Positions 16,897 to 25,331 of a DNA stretch of 64,000 nt are shown in pieces (within the stretch, counting starts at the first letter, position 1; each line of letters opens with the position of its first letter). Both the position numbers and the translations under genes were made by a program. Location of the stretch: contig NZ_AUFF01000007.1 in the NCBI RefSeq assembly GCF_000426365.1, positions 111,371-175,370 of the forward strand, given 5' to 3'. Source of the stretch: Arenimonas composti TR7-09 = DSM 18010 (GTDB lineage: Bacteria; Pseudomonadota; Gammaproteobacteria; Xanthomonadales; Xanthomonadaceae). A model generated the notes under the pieces. The model made no database searches. It was given only the letters and a program-made list of their open reading frames with translations, and had not been told where the DNA came from.

Positions 16897-17133
16897 GTGC
16901 AGGAGCGCCTTCAGGCGCGATGGCACCGCGGTCGTAGGAGCGCCTTCAGGCGCGATGCCCTGCGGTTGTAGGAGCGCCTTCAGGCGCGATGGCCCCGCGG
17001 TCGTAGGAGCGCCTTCAGGCGCGATTGGATCGCGGCTGAAGCCGCTACTACAGGAGCGAAGGCATCGCGGCTGAAGCCGCTCCTACGAAGGGAAGGGAGG
17101 AGGGGAGGGATCGCGCCTGAAGGCGCTCCTACA
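16897..17133. repeat. array of seven GTAG REP copies
   Basis: The 305-bp gap between ubiE and the M1 peptidase is almost entirely REPs. Four direct GCGCC copies with short similar spacers (period about 37 bp, spacer containing CCGCGGTC or variants) are followed by three inverted copies, two GCGGC and one GCGCC. The first copy has lost its perfect GTAG head. The tandem spacing suggests unit duplication. No gene is present. Confidence 0.92.
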
Positions 17134-17186
17134 GGAGGGGCGGCGAGGGGGCTAGAATCGGGCGGTCCACCCGTCCGGATACCTCC

Positions 17187-19106
17187 ATGTCCCGTTTCGC
17201 CCCGTTCGCCCGCCTGCTGTCCGCCGGCCTGCTCGCCCTCGGTCTGGGCGCCCATGCCGCGGCCCCGGCCCCGGCGGCTGCCCCGTCCGAAAGCGCCCGC
17301 CGCACCGACGAGCACAGCTACGCCCAGCCCGACAAGGTCCGCATCGCCGACCTCGGCCTCGAGCTGGCGGTGGACTTCACGAAGCGCGAGCTCGCCGGCA
17401 GCGCGACCCTGCGTCTGCAGTGGCTGGATCCGGCGGCGCGCGAACTGGTGCTCGACACCCGCGACCTGACGATCGCCACCGTCGAGGCGCGCAACGGCAA
17501 CCGCCGCTGGCGCCAGGTCGACTACACGCTGGGCGAGCGCGACACCCTGCTGGGCAGCAAGCTGACGATCGCGCTGCCGCGCCAGTACGAGCAGGTCCGC
17601 ATCACCTACCGCACCTCGCCCGAGGCGTCCGGCCTGCAGTGGCTGGCGCCGTCGATGACGGCCGGCGGCAAGATCCCCTTCATGTTCAGCCAGTCGCAGG
17701 CGATCCACGCGCGCAGCTGGGTGCCGCTGCAGGACACGCCCTCGGTGCGCTTCACCTACAGCGCCCGCGTGACCTCGTCGCCGGACGTGATGGTGCTGAT
17801 GAGCGGCGACAACGATCCGGACGCTGCCCGCGACGGCGACTACCGCTTCACGATGCCGCAGCCGATCCCGAGCTACCTGCTGGCGATCGCCGCCGGTGAC
17901 CTGGTGTTCAAGCCGATCAGCGAGCGCGCCGGCGTGTGGACCGAGCCGGCGACGATCGACCGCGCCGTGCACGAGTTCGCCGACACCGAGAAGATGATCC
18001 AGGTCACCGAGTCGCTGTACGGCCCTTACCGCTGGGAGCGCTACGACCTGCTGATCCTGCCGCCGTCCTTCCCGTTCGGCGGCATGGAGAACCCGCGCCT
18101 GAGCTTCATCACCCCGACCGTGATCGCCGGCGACCGCTCGATGGTGTCGTTGATCGCCCATGAACTGGCGCACTCGTGGTCCGGCAACCTGGTCACCAAC
18201 GCGACCTGGAAGGACATGTGGCTCAACGAGGGCTTCACCAGCTACGTCGAGAATCGCATCGTCGAGGCGCTGTACGGCAAGGAACGCGCCGACATGGAGT
18301 TCGTGATCAGCCGCAATGGCCTGGTCGCCGAGCTCGCCGAGGTGCCGGCGCCGCAGCAGGTGCTGATGCTGCCGATGCGCGGTGGCAGTGATCCGGAGGA
18401 CGCGCTCGGCGCCGTCGCCTACGACAAGGGCGCCTGGTTCCTGCAATTCCTCGAGCAGCGCTTCGGTCGCGAGGCCTTCGATCCCTTCCTGCGTTCGTGG
18501 TTCGACACCCACGCCTTCCAGAGCGTCGACAGCGACCAGTTCCGCGCCTTCCTGCAGACGGAACTCGTGGACAAGCATCCGGGCGTCGTCACCACCGCCG
18601 AGATCGACGAGTGGCTGACCGCGCCGGGCATCCCGGCCTTCGCGCCGCAGACCGAGTCGCCGCGCTTCGCCGCCGTCGACGCCGCGCGCAAGTCCTGGCT
18701 CGACCGCCGCAAGGTCGCCGCCGACCTCGAGACCGCGAACTGGACGACCCAGGAATGGGTGTACTTCCTCGAGGGCATGCCGTCCGAGCTCGAGCCCGAG
18801 CGTCTGGTCGAACTCGACCAGGCCTTCCGCTTCACCGGCACCGGCAACGGCGAGATCGCCCAGCGCTGGTACCCGTTCACCGTCCGCAGCGGCTATTTCG
18901 AGGCGCGCCCGGCGATGAGCCTGTTCCTGCGCAGGATCGGCCGCCGCAAGCTGATCATGCCGACCTACGAGGCGCTGGCGGCGACGCCGGAAGGCCTGGC
19001 CTTCGCGGAGACGATCTTCGCGATGGCGCGGCCCGGCTACCACCCGATCACCACCGCTTCGGTCGAGGCGCTGATCGCCAGGGCGAAGGCGACGCCGGCG
19101 AAGTGA
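17187..19106 (+). CDS. exported M1 aminopeptidase, leukotriene A4 hydrolase-like
   Basis: The 639-residue precursor begins with a signal peptide (residues about 1-25, ending AHAAAP). It then shows an M1 N-terminal beta domain, the exopeptidase motif GGMENP (near residue 304), and zinc site HELAHSWSGN with the third ligand Glu in LNEGFTSY. A leukotriene A4 hydrolase-type C-terminal helical domain follows (residues about 480-639). These enzymes release N-terminal residues from peptides. The export signal implies periplasmic peptide use, as with the other secreted peptidases nearby. A -10 box TAGAAT lies at 17153-17158. Its stop overlaps the next gene's GTG start (GTGA). Confidence 0.93.
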   Translation: MSRFAPFARLLSAGLLALGLGAHAAAPAPAAAPSESARRTDEHSYAQPDKVRIADLGLELAVDFTKRELAGSATLRLQWLDPAARELVLDTRDLTIATVEARNGNRRWRQVDYTLGERDTLLGSKLTIALPRQYEQVRITYRTSPEASGLQWLAPSMTAGGKIPFMFSQSQAIHARSWVPLQDTPSVRFTYSARVTSSPDVMVLMSGDNDPDAARDGDYRFTMPQPIPSYLLAIAAGDLVFKPISERAGVWTEPATIDRAVHEFADTEKMIQVTESLYGPYRWERYDLLILPPSFPFGGMENPRLSFITPTVIAGDRSMVSLIAHELAHSWSGNLVTNATWKDMWLNEGFTSYVENRIVEALYGKERADMEFVISRNGLVAELAEVPAPQQVLMLPMRGGSDPEDALGAVAYDKGAWFLQFLEQRFGREAFDPFLRSWFDTHAFQSVDSDQFRAFLQTELVDKHPGVVTTAEIDEWLTAPGIPAFAPQTESPRFAAVDAARKSWLDRRKVAADLETANWTTQEWVYFLEGMPSELEPERLVELDQAFRFTGTGNGEIAQRWYPFTVRSGYFEARPAMSLFLRRIGRRKLIMPTYEALAATPEGLAFAETIFAMARPGYHPITTASVEALIARAKATPAK

Positions 19107-20119
19107 GTCCGGGCGCAGGCGAGCGACTCCGTCGTCCGCGCGGCCGCCGGCCGCGCAAGGTGCTGCTCGGCGGCATGCTCGGGCTGGCCATCGGCGCGCT
19201 CGGGCTGGCGGTATCGGCGCCGGAGAAGGTGCTGCAGGCGGAATTCGCCCGCCAGCGCTGGCTCGCGGGCGCCGAACAAACCGAGGTGCAGGCGGCCGGC
19301 CACCGCTGGTCGGTGCTGGAGGCCGGTTTCGACGCGCCCGATGCCGCCGCCAGGCCGCTGCTGGTGCTCGTGCACGGCTTCGTCGGCAGCAAGGAGAACT
19401 GGCTGCCGCTGATGCGCGAACTGGGGAAGACCCACCGCCTGGTCGCGCCGGACCTGCCGGGCTGGGGCGACAGCGAGCGCATCGCCGGCGAGGACTACGG
19501 TCCGCTGGCGCAGATGCGCCGGCTCGCTGCGTTCCTGGACACGCTGCCGGGCAAACCCGACCTGATCGTCGGGCATTCGATGGGCGGCCAGATCGTCGGC
19601 CTGCTGGCCGCGCGCGAGCCGCAGCGGGTGCAGCGCATCGCCCTGATGTCGGCCGCCGGTGTCACCTTCAACGAGAACGCCTTCGCCAACGCGGTGCTTT
19701 CCGGCGAGAACCCCTACGAGGTGCGCAACCGCACCGACCTCAAGCGCTTCCTCAACATCGTCTTCGCCGACCCGCCGTTCGTGCCGTGGCCGGCCGACGA
19801 GGCGCTCGTGCGGCGCCGCCGCGCCGACGCGGCGTTCGAGCAGGAAGTGCTCCAGAGCATCGGCCGCGGCCCCGAGGCACTGCTGCTGGAACAGGAACTC
19901 GGCGCGATCCAGGCGCCGGCGCTGCTGCTGTGGTGCAAGGACGACAAGGTGATCGACGTCAGCGCCGCCGACACCTTCCGCCGCGGCCTGCGCCACTCGA
20001 CGACCGTGCTGCTGTCCGGCTGCGGCCACATGCCACTGATGGCGCAGCCGCGCCAGGTCGGCGAGGCGATGGCGGCCTTCCTCGGCCTGCAGTTCAACGA
20101 CGTGCTCCGCCGCGAATAA
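19103..20119 (+). CDS. membrane-anchored alpha/beta hydrolase
   Basis: The 338-residue protein has a basic N-terminus and one hydrophobic segment (residues about 24-43, VLLGGMLGLAIGALGLAVSA), so it is an inner-membrane-anchored periplasmic enzyme or has an uncleaved signal. The hydrolase fold shows the oxyanion HGFVGSKENW, the nucleophile in GHSMGGQI, Asp in CKDDKVIDV and His in GCGHMPLM. The substrate is unknown; lipid or ester hydrolysis is likely. I chose the GTG at 19103, which overlaps the aminopeptidase stop; an ATG near 19174 is an alternative that would remove the basic tail. The stop TAA abuts a GGTGCC repeat. Confidence 0.82.
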   Translation: MSPGAGERLRRPRGRRPRKVLLGGMLGLAIGALGLAVSAPEKVLQAEFARQRWLAGAEQTEVQAAGHRWSVLEAGFDAPDAAARPLLVLVHGFVGSKENWLPLMRELGKTHRLVAPDLPGWGDSERIAGEDYGPLAQMRRLAAFLDTLPGKPDLIVGHSMGGQIVGLLAAREPQRVQRIALMSAAGVTFNENAFANAVLSGENPYEVRNRTDLKRFLNIVFADPPFVPWPADEALVRRRRADAAFEQEVLQSIGRGPEALLLEQELGAIQAPALLLWCKDDKVIDVSAADTFRRGLRHSTTVLLSGCGHMPLMAQPRQVGEAMAAFLGLQFNDVLRRE

Positions 20120-20158
20120 CGGTGCCCGGCACCCTTGGTTTCCCGGCACCCTTGGTTT
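20117..20158. repeat. GTGCC-type repeat with a 17-bp tandem duplication
   Basis: TAACGGTGCCCGGCACC starts at the hydrolase stop codon, followed by two perfect 17-bp units (CCCGGCACCCTTGGTTT at 20125-20141 and 20142-20158). The same GTGCCnGGCAC core occurs at 29371-29438, after ctpA. It forms a small palindrome. Confidence 0.8.
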
Positions 20159-20176
20159 CCCGCAACGAGCCGCACG

Positions 20177-21676
20177 ATGCCGACGACCCTGCTCCGACGT
20201 GCCGCCCGCTGGTTCGCCTGGGCCCTCGTGGTCTGGCTGCTGCTGACCGCGGTGGTCGTGCTGGTGGTCTCGTTCCGTGCCCGCGCGCAGCCCGACCTCG
20301 GACCCTGGCATCGCATCGAACTCGTGCACGAGCGGCCTGCCGACGACCTCCGCGACATTGACTGGGCGGCGTGGCGGGCGAACGAGGACGCGCTGTTCGC
20401 CGAGCTGCAGGAGAAGCTGGCGGAAAGCGCGCCCGCAGGACGCTACCGCTTCGAGCGCGGCAGCCGGCTCGGGCCGCCGCCGGGCAGCACCGACTGGAAC
20501 CGCTCCTACGATTCCGCGCCTGCCGGCGCGCCGCGCGGCGGCGTGCTGCTGCTGCACGGGCTCAGCGATGCGCCGTACAGCCTGCACCACGTCGCCGACC
20601 TGTACGCGGCGCAGGGCTGGGTCGTGCTGGCACCGCGGCTGCCGGGCCACGGCACCGTGCCGTCGGGATTGCTGACCGTGCGCTGGCAGGACTGGCTGGC
20701 GGTCGTCGAGCTGGCGATGCGCGAGCTGCGCGTGCGGATCGGTCCGGACGCGCCGATCCACATCGTCGGCTATTCGAACGGCGCCGCGCTGGCGCTGAAA
20801 TACAGCCTCGAGCGCGTCGCCGAAGGGGAGGGCGCGGACACCGGCGAACGCCTGCCGCTGCCGCAGCAGGTGATCCTGCTGTCGCCGATGGTCGGCATCG
20901 ACGGCGCCGCACGCTTCTCCGGCCTGCTGCCGCTGCTCGGCGGCTTCGACTACTTCGAGAAGTCGCGCTGGTTCGACATCCAGCCCGAGTTCAACCCGTT
21001 CAAGTACAACTCCTTCCCGGTCAACGCGGTGCGGCAGTCGTGGCTGCTGACGACCTCGCTGCAGCCGCAGCTGCTGGCGCTGCGCGCCGCCGGCGGCGCG
21101 CAGCGGATGCCGCCGGTGCTGGCCTTCCATTCGGTGCTCGACAGCACCGTCAGCACGCCGGCGGTGGTGCGCGCGCTGTTCGACAAGCTGCCGGCCAACG
21201 GCAGCGAGCTCGTGCTGTTCGACATCAACCGGCAGAGCCTGCTCGCGCCGCTGTTCACCGACGACGCCAACCGCATGCTCGAGGCGCTGCAGCCGGAGGA
21301 CGGCGGCTGGACGCTGACCGTGATCGGCAACCGCGATCCCGGCACCTTGCAGGTCGCCGAGCGCCGGCACGGCCCCGCCGGCGTCAGCGAGCGGCCGCTG
21401 CCGCTCGCCTGGCCGGCCGAGGTCTATTCGCTGTCGCATGTCGCGCTGCCGTTCCCGGTCGACGATCCGCTGTACGGCCTGCAGCCGCGCACCGACATCG
21501 ACTACGGCATCCGCCTCGGCACCCTGCGCCTGCACGGCGAGCGCGGTGCGCTGAGCGTCAGCGCCGAGCAGCTGGCGCGCATCACGTCCAACCCGTTCTT
21601 CCCGTACGTCCGCGAGCGCATCGGGGCCACGATCGAGGCCTCGACCGGGCGCCGCATCCCGGTGCCGAGCGACTGA
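20177..21676 (+). CDS. large membrane-anchored alpha/beta hydrolase
   Basis: The 499-residue protein has an N-terminal membrane anchor (residues about 12-34, WFAWALVVWLLLTAVVVLVV). The core hydrolase domain carries oxyanion LLLHGLSDAPYSLHH (residues about 130-145), nucleophile Ser in VGYSNGAAL and a possible His in LSHVALPFP near residue 420. The region resembles Serine aminopeptidase S33/lysophospholipase-type folds. The additional 100-residue insert between strands is unusual. The substrate is unknown. The start at 20177 is taken from the anchor; an upstream ATG would read through the GTGCC repeat. Confidence 0.78.
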   Translation: MPTTLLRRAARWFAWALVVWLLLTAVVVLVVSFRARAQPDLGPWHRIELVHERPADDLRDIDWAAWRANEDALFAELQEKLAESAPAGRYRFERGSRLGPPPGSTDWNRSYDSAPAGAPRGGVLLLHGLSDAPYSLHHVADLYAAQGWVVLAPRLPGHGTVPSGLLTVRWQDWLAVVELAMRELRVRIGPDAPIHIVGYSNGAALALKYSLERVAEGEGADTGERLPLPQQVILLSPMVGIDGAARFSGLLPLLGGFDYFEKSRWFDIQPEFNPFKYNSFPVNAVRQSWLLTTSLQPQLLALRAAGGAQRMPPVLAFHSVLDSTVSTPAVVRALFDKLPANGSELVLFDINRQSLLAPLFTDDANRMLEALQPEDGGWTLTVIGNRDPGTLQVAERRHGPAGVSERPLPLAWPAEVYSLSHVALPFPVDDPLYGLQPRTDIDYGIRLGTLRLHGERGALSVSAEQLARITSNPFFPYVRERIGATIEASTGRRIPVPSD

Positions 21677-21686
21677 GGAAACGCCG

Positions 21687-22460
21687 ATGTTCACCCATGC
21701 GATCGCCCGCCTGCCGGGTGCCAACTACGCCGACGGCCTGACCCGCGTCGACCTCGGCAGGCCCGACCTCGCCGAAACGCTGCGCCAGCACGCCGCCTAC
21801 GTCGACGCGCTGCGTGACTGCGGACTCGCGGTCGAGGTGCTGCCGGCCGACCCCGCGTATCCCGACGGCACCTTCGTCGAGGACACCGCGATCGTGCTGC
21901 CGGGCGAGGCCGCGATCCTGTGCCGTCCCGGCGCCGACAGCCGGCGTGGCGAGGTCGCTGCGGTGGCGGCGGCACTGCGCCGGCATTTCCCGCGCCCCGA
22001 CGCGATCGCGGCGCCCGGCACGGTCGACGGCGGCGACATCTGCGAGGCCGGCGACCACGTGTTCATCGGCGTCTCGCATCGCACCAACGCGGCCGGCGCC
22101 GCCCAGCTCGCCGCCTGGCTGCAGGCGCGCGGGCGCACGAGCAGCCTCGTCGACATCCGCGGCCTCGATTCGATCCTGCACCTGAAGAGCGGCATCGCCT
22201 GCCTCGCCGGCGAGCGCCTCCTGCTGATCCGCGAACTCGCGCAGCACCCGGCCTTCGCCGGCTGGGCGCGCATCGTCGTCGACGACGACGAGGCCTATGC
22301 GGCCAACGCGGTGCAGGTGAACCAGCGCGTGCTGATCGCCGCCGGCCATCCGAAACTCGCGGCGGCGCTGCGCGACCACGGCTACCGGCCGCTCCAGCTG
22401 GCGATGTCGGAGTTCGCCAAGCTCGACGGCGGCCTCAGCTGCCTGTCCGTGCGTTTCTGA
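21687..22460 (+). CDS. ddaH: N(G),N(G)-dimethylarginine dimethylaminohydrolase
   Basis: The 257-residue enzyme hydrolyses asymmetric dimethylarginine to citrulline and dimethylamine. It is a guanidino-group-modifying enzyme with the pentein fold. Diagnostic residues are DGTFVEDTA (near residue 54), VDGGDICEAG (near residue 112), catalytic His165 in LHLKSG, and the nucleophile Cys252 in GGLSCLSVRF at the C-terminus. It lies 10 bp after the preceding hydrolase and may be cotranscribed. A role in arginine-derivative catabolism is likely; arginine deiminase is excluded by size and motifs. Confidence 0.92.
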   Translation: MFTHAIARLPGANYADGLTRVDLGRPDLAETLRQHAAYVDALRDCGLAVEVLPADPAYPDGTFVEDTAIVLPGEAAILCRPGADSRRGEVAAVAAALRRHFPRPDAIAAPGTVDGGDICEAGDHVFIGVSHRTNAAGAAQLAAWLQARGRTSSLVDIRGLDSILHLKSGIACLAGERLLLIRELAQHPAFAGWARIVVDDDEAYAANAVQVNQRVLIAAGHPKLAAALRDHGYRPLQLAMSEFAKLDGGLSCLSVRF

Positions 22461-22600
22461 ATTCGACAACCGATCAAGGCCGATCCAAGCCGATTCAGGC
22501 TTGGGGCGCCGATTGCGGGGTTGCGTCGGCTGGCGCAGCCGGCGTTTTCACACGCATTCCGTGGCAATGGATCGTCTTTGGTCGGCTCCGATCCGTTGTG

Positions 22601-22631
22601 AAAAGAATGCCCCGGCGGGCCGGGGCATTCA
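22601..22631 (-). terminator. rho-independent terminator of the M28 peptidase gene
   Basis: A perfect 11-bp stem (22605-22615 with 22621-22631) has a 5-nt loop. On the minus strand it is followed by TTTT (22604-22601), giving the classic hairpin plus T-run. A weaker imperfect stem (22565-22574 with 22589-22598) lies further on and could serve the converging dimethylargininase gene. Confidence 0.8.
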
Positions 22632-22654
22632 TCGCGCCTGAAGGCGCTCCTACG
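22631..22654. repeat. single GTAG REP (GCGCC version)
   Basis: One inverted copy (CATCGCGCCTGAAGGCGCTC...) lies 11 bp after the M28 peptidase stop, GTAG end first on that gene's strand, and directly before its terminator. Confidence 0.9.
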
Positions 22655-22665
22655 GGGGGAGCGGA

Positions 22666-24384
22666 TCAGTCGTTGGTGGCGGTGGCGGCGCCGCGGGAGG
22701 CTTCGCGGGCGGCGCGGAAGGCGTTGCCCTCGACGTAGTTCGGCCACGCATCGCTGCCGGCCAGCTCGCGGCCGACACCGTACAGCGCCTGCAGGTCCTG
22801 CACCACGCCGCGCAGGTCCCAGTTCGGGTCGAATTCGTCCCCGGCCGCGTGGTAGCGGTTCGCGGTGTAGTCGGCCATCTGCTGGAGGCCGTATTCGGTG
22901 CCGCGCTCGACGTGGTCGACGCCGCCCTTGGCGTACAGCGCCGGCACGCCCTGCTTGGCGAAGCTGAAGTGGTCGGAGCGGAAGAAGTAACCCTTCTCGA
23001 CGCTCTCCTCCTCGACCAGCACGCGGCCCTGCGCTTCGGCGATCGGCCGCAGCACGTCGTCGAGCTCGCTGTTGCCGAGGCCGACGACGACGAAATCGCG
23101 AGTCGGGCCGACCACCGGCATCGCGTCGAGGTTCACGACCGCGATCGTGTTCGCCAGCGGGATCACCGGGTTGGCAGCGTAGTACTTCGAGCCGAGCAGG
23201 CCGGATTCCTCCAGCGTCACGAGCAGGAAGACGACGCTGCGGCGCGGCTTCGGATCCTGCACCGTGAAGGCCTCGGCGATCTCGAGCACGCCGGCGACGC
23301 CGGTCGCGTTGTCGATGGCGCCGTTGTAGATCGTGTCGTCGCCGTCGCCGCCGTGGTCACCGAGGTGGTCCCAGTGCGCGGTGTAGACGATCGCCTGGTC
23401 CGGATGCTCGGTGCCCGGCAGGATCGCCAGCACGTTGCGCGAGGTCGCCTCGCGGCTGGTGCTGCGCAGGGTCGCGCTGAAGGTGGCGTCACCGAGGTCG
23501 ACGGCGCGGAAGCCGCGCTTGTTCGCGGCGATGCGCAGCGCGTCGAGATCCTGGCCGGCGTCGGCGAACAGCTTCGCGGCGGTCGGGCCGGTCAGCCAGC
23601 CCTGCAGCGGGATGCGCGGCTCCGGATCGGCGCTGGTCGGCAGGTCGTACTGCTCGCCGGACCAGGAGTTCTTCACCACGTCCCAGCCGTAGGCGGCACC
23701 GGCGTCGTCGTGGATGATCAGCGCGGCGGCGGCGCCCTGGCGGGCCGCTTCCTCGAACTTGTAGGTCCAGCGGCCGTAGTAGGTCATCTTCTTGCCGCTG
23801 AACAGCGACTCGTCGCCGACGTGGAAGCCGGGGTCGTTGACCAGGATCACGACGGTCTTGCCGGCCACGTCGAGGCCTTCGTAGTCGTTCCAGCCGAGCT
23901 CGGGCGCGTTGACGCCGTAGCCGACGAAGACCATCTCGCTGCCCTCGACCACGATCTCCGGCTGCGCGGTGCGCGTGCCGAGCACCATGTCGGTGCCGAA
24001 GGCGAGGGCGGTGGTATCGCCGCCGACGGTGATCGCCACCGACGAGTTCGCCTCATCCGCGGTCGTCGCCACCATCGGCACGTCCTGGAACCAGCTGTCG
24101 CCGTTGCCGGGCTGCAGGCCGAGGCGCTGGAACTGGCCGACGAGGTAGTCGGCGGTCATCTCCTCGCCGACGGTGCCCGGCGCACGGCCGGCGAACGCGT
24201 CGGACGACAGCATGCGCACGTGCGCGGCGAAGTCCTCGGTGGAGATCTCCGGGCCGAAGCCATGGTCGACCGCCGGTGCGCTCGGGCCGGACGCAGTGGC
24301 GTCGGGCGCGGCGGCGCCGTCCGGCGCCTTCGAACAGGCCGCCAGCGCGAGCGCGGCGGCGGCGAACAGCAGGGTGTGCTTCAT
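22666..24384 (-). CDS. M28-family zinc peptidase lipoprotein with PA domain
   Basis: The 572-residue precursor carries a lipoprotein signal (AALALAACSK, Cys near residue 18), so it is anchored in the envelope. A protease-associated (PA) domain occupies roughly residues 130-290. The M28 aminopeptidase core carries YTAHWDHLG, the bridging Asp in NGAIDNATG, Glu in LVTLEESGLLG, Asp in VVNLDAMP and His in RSDHFSFA, so all five metal ligands are present. M28 enzymes remove N-terminal residues or act on dipeptides. The segment before the PA domain (residues 20-45) is Ala/Pro-rich linker. Confidence 0.92.
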   Translation of the reverse strand: MKHTLLFAAAALALAACSKAPDGAAAPDATASGPSAPAVDHGFGPEISTEDFAAHVRMLSSDAFAGRAPGTVGEEMTADYLVGQFQRLGLQPGNGDSWFQDVPMVATTADEANSSVAITVGGDTTALAFGTDMVLGTRTAQPEIVVEGSEMVFVGYGVNAPELGWNDYEGLDVAGKTVVILVNDPGFHVGDESLFSGKKMTYYGRWTYKFEEAARQGAAAALIIHDDAGAAYGWDVVKNSWSGEQYDLPTSADPEPRIPLQGWLTGPTAAKLFADAGQDLDALRIAANKRGFRAVDLGDATFSATLRSTSREATSRNVLAILPGTEHPDQAIVYTAHWDHLGDHGGDGDDTIYNGAIDNATGVAGVLEIAEAFTVQDPKPRRSVVFLLVTLEESGLLGSKYYAANPVIPLANTIAVVNLDAMPVVGPTRDFVVVGLGNSELDDVLRPIAEAQGRVLVEEESVEKGYFFRSDHFSFAKQGVPALYAKGGVDHVERGTEYGLQQMADYTANRYHAAGDEFDPNWDLRGVVQDLQALYGVGRELAGSDAWPNYVEGNAFRAAREASRGAATATND

Positions 24385-24468
24385 TCCCGGGGTTCTCCGG
24401 ATTCAGGGAACCCCGATTCTAGCCACGACGGGGGACCGGCGGCCCGTGCCGCCGGTCGCCTGCCAGGA

Positions 24469-25200
24469 TCAGTCGTTCTCGACCCGCGCCGGCAGGGTTT
24501 CGTCGAAGGGCTTCGGGGTGGCACCGGTGACCCGGCCGATGCGCGCGGTCGGATGCACGTAGAGCTCGACCTCGCGTTCGAACACCAGCTCGCCGTCGAC
24601 CACGCAGTCGGCGCCGATCACCACCCGCGGCGTGCGCTGGCGACCGTTGAACCAGTTGCCCTTCGGCTTCTCGACGCGGATGCCGCCGTGCACGCGGGTG
24701 CCGCCGGCGAGGGTGATGTCGCCGCTGGTGGTTTCGACGTCGCCGCCGACCTCGCTGCCGATCAGGCTGATCGCGCCGTTGACGTTCTCGATGTCGCCGC
24801 CGACGCGGTTGCCGCCGGCCAGGCGGATCGCGCCGTTGACGGTTTCCAGGTCGCGCTCGACGGCCGCGCCCTCGGCGAGGCGGACGCCGCCGTTGACCGA
24901 CTCGATCGAACCGACCGTCGCATTGCGGGCGAGTTCGACGCCGCCGTTCACCGACTCGATGCTGCCGACCACCGCGTCGGCACCGACGTCGACACCGCCG
25001 TTCACGGTTTCGGCGCTGCGCACGGTCGCGCCGCTGCGGATCGTGATGCCGCCGTTGACCGTCTCCAGCGAGCCGTATTCGCGGCCGGATTCGGCGGTGA
25101 TGCCGCCGAACACGCGGTCGATGTCCTGCTGGGCGAGTGCGGGGCCGGCCGCCAGGGCCAGGCCCAGGGCGATCAGGGAAGCGAGCTTGCGGATGCGCAT
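24469..25200 (-). CDS. exported beta-solenoid-like repeat protein
   Basis: The 243-residue precursor has a signal peptide (residues 1-23, ending GPALAQ). The mature part is built of about seven 18-residue repeats with the pattern SxExVNGGVxLxxxAxVG (for example SIESVNGGVELARNATVG), running from about residue 40 to 165. A C-terminal segment (VIGADCVVDGELVFEREVEL) resembles polymer-forming cytoskeletal/DUF4097-like surfaces. Such ladders fold as right-handed beta-helices. The function is unknown; candidates include an envelope structural or adhesive protein. It is followed by the M28 gene on the same strand 84 bp further on, so the pair may be one operon. Confidence 0.75.
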   Translation of the reverse strand: MRIRKLASLIALGLALAAGPALAQQDIDRVFGGITAESGREYGSLETVNGGITIRSGATVRSAETVNGGVDVGADAVVGSIESVNGGVELARNATVGSIESVNGGVRLAEGAAVERDLETVNGAIRLAGGNRVGGDIENVNGAISLIGSEVGGDVETTSGDITLAGGTRVHGGIRVEKPKGNWFNGRQRTPRVVIGADCVVDGELVFEREVELYVHPTARIGRVTGATPKPFDETLPARVEND

Positions 25201-25331
25201 CGTGAGGCTCCTCGGGGAAGTGAGGGCTAGGATGCGCGGCCCCGGACGAGGGTTTAAGGCCCGGAAGTCCCGCGGCCGCGCGACCGCCGCGGGCTACAAT
25301 CGTGGGCCCCCACGCCGCCCCGGAGAATGCC

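Noticed and set aside
16897..17133. REP array as a CRISPR array
   Set aside because: Units are palindromic GTAG REPs in both orientations, the spacers are short, irregular and similar to each other, and no cas genes are present.
22545..22604. TTTTCACA ... TGTGAAAA inverted repeat as an operator
   Set aside because: It lies between two gene 3' ends, the arms are 8 nt and 44 nt apart, and the region is better explained as imperfect terminator hairpins.
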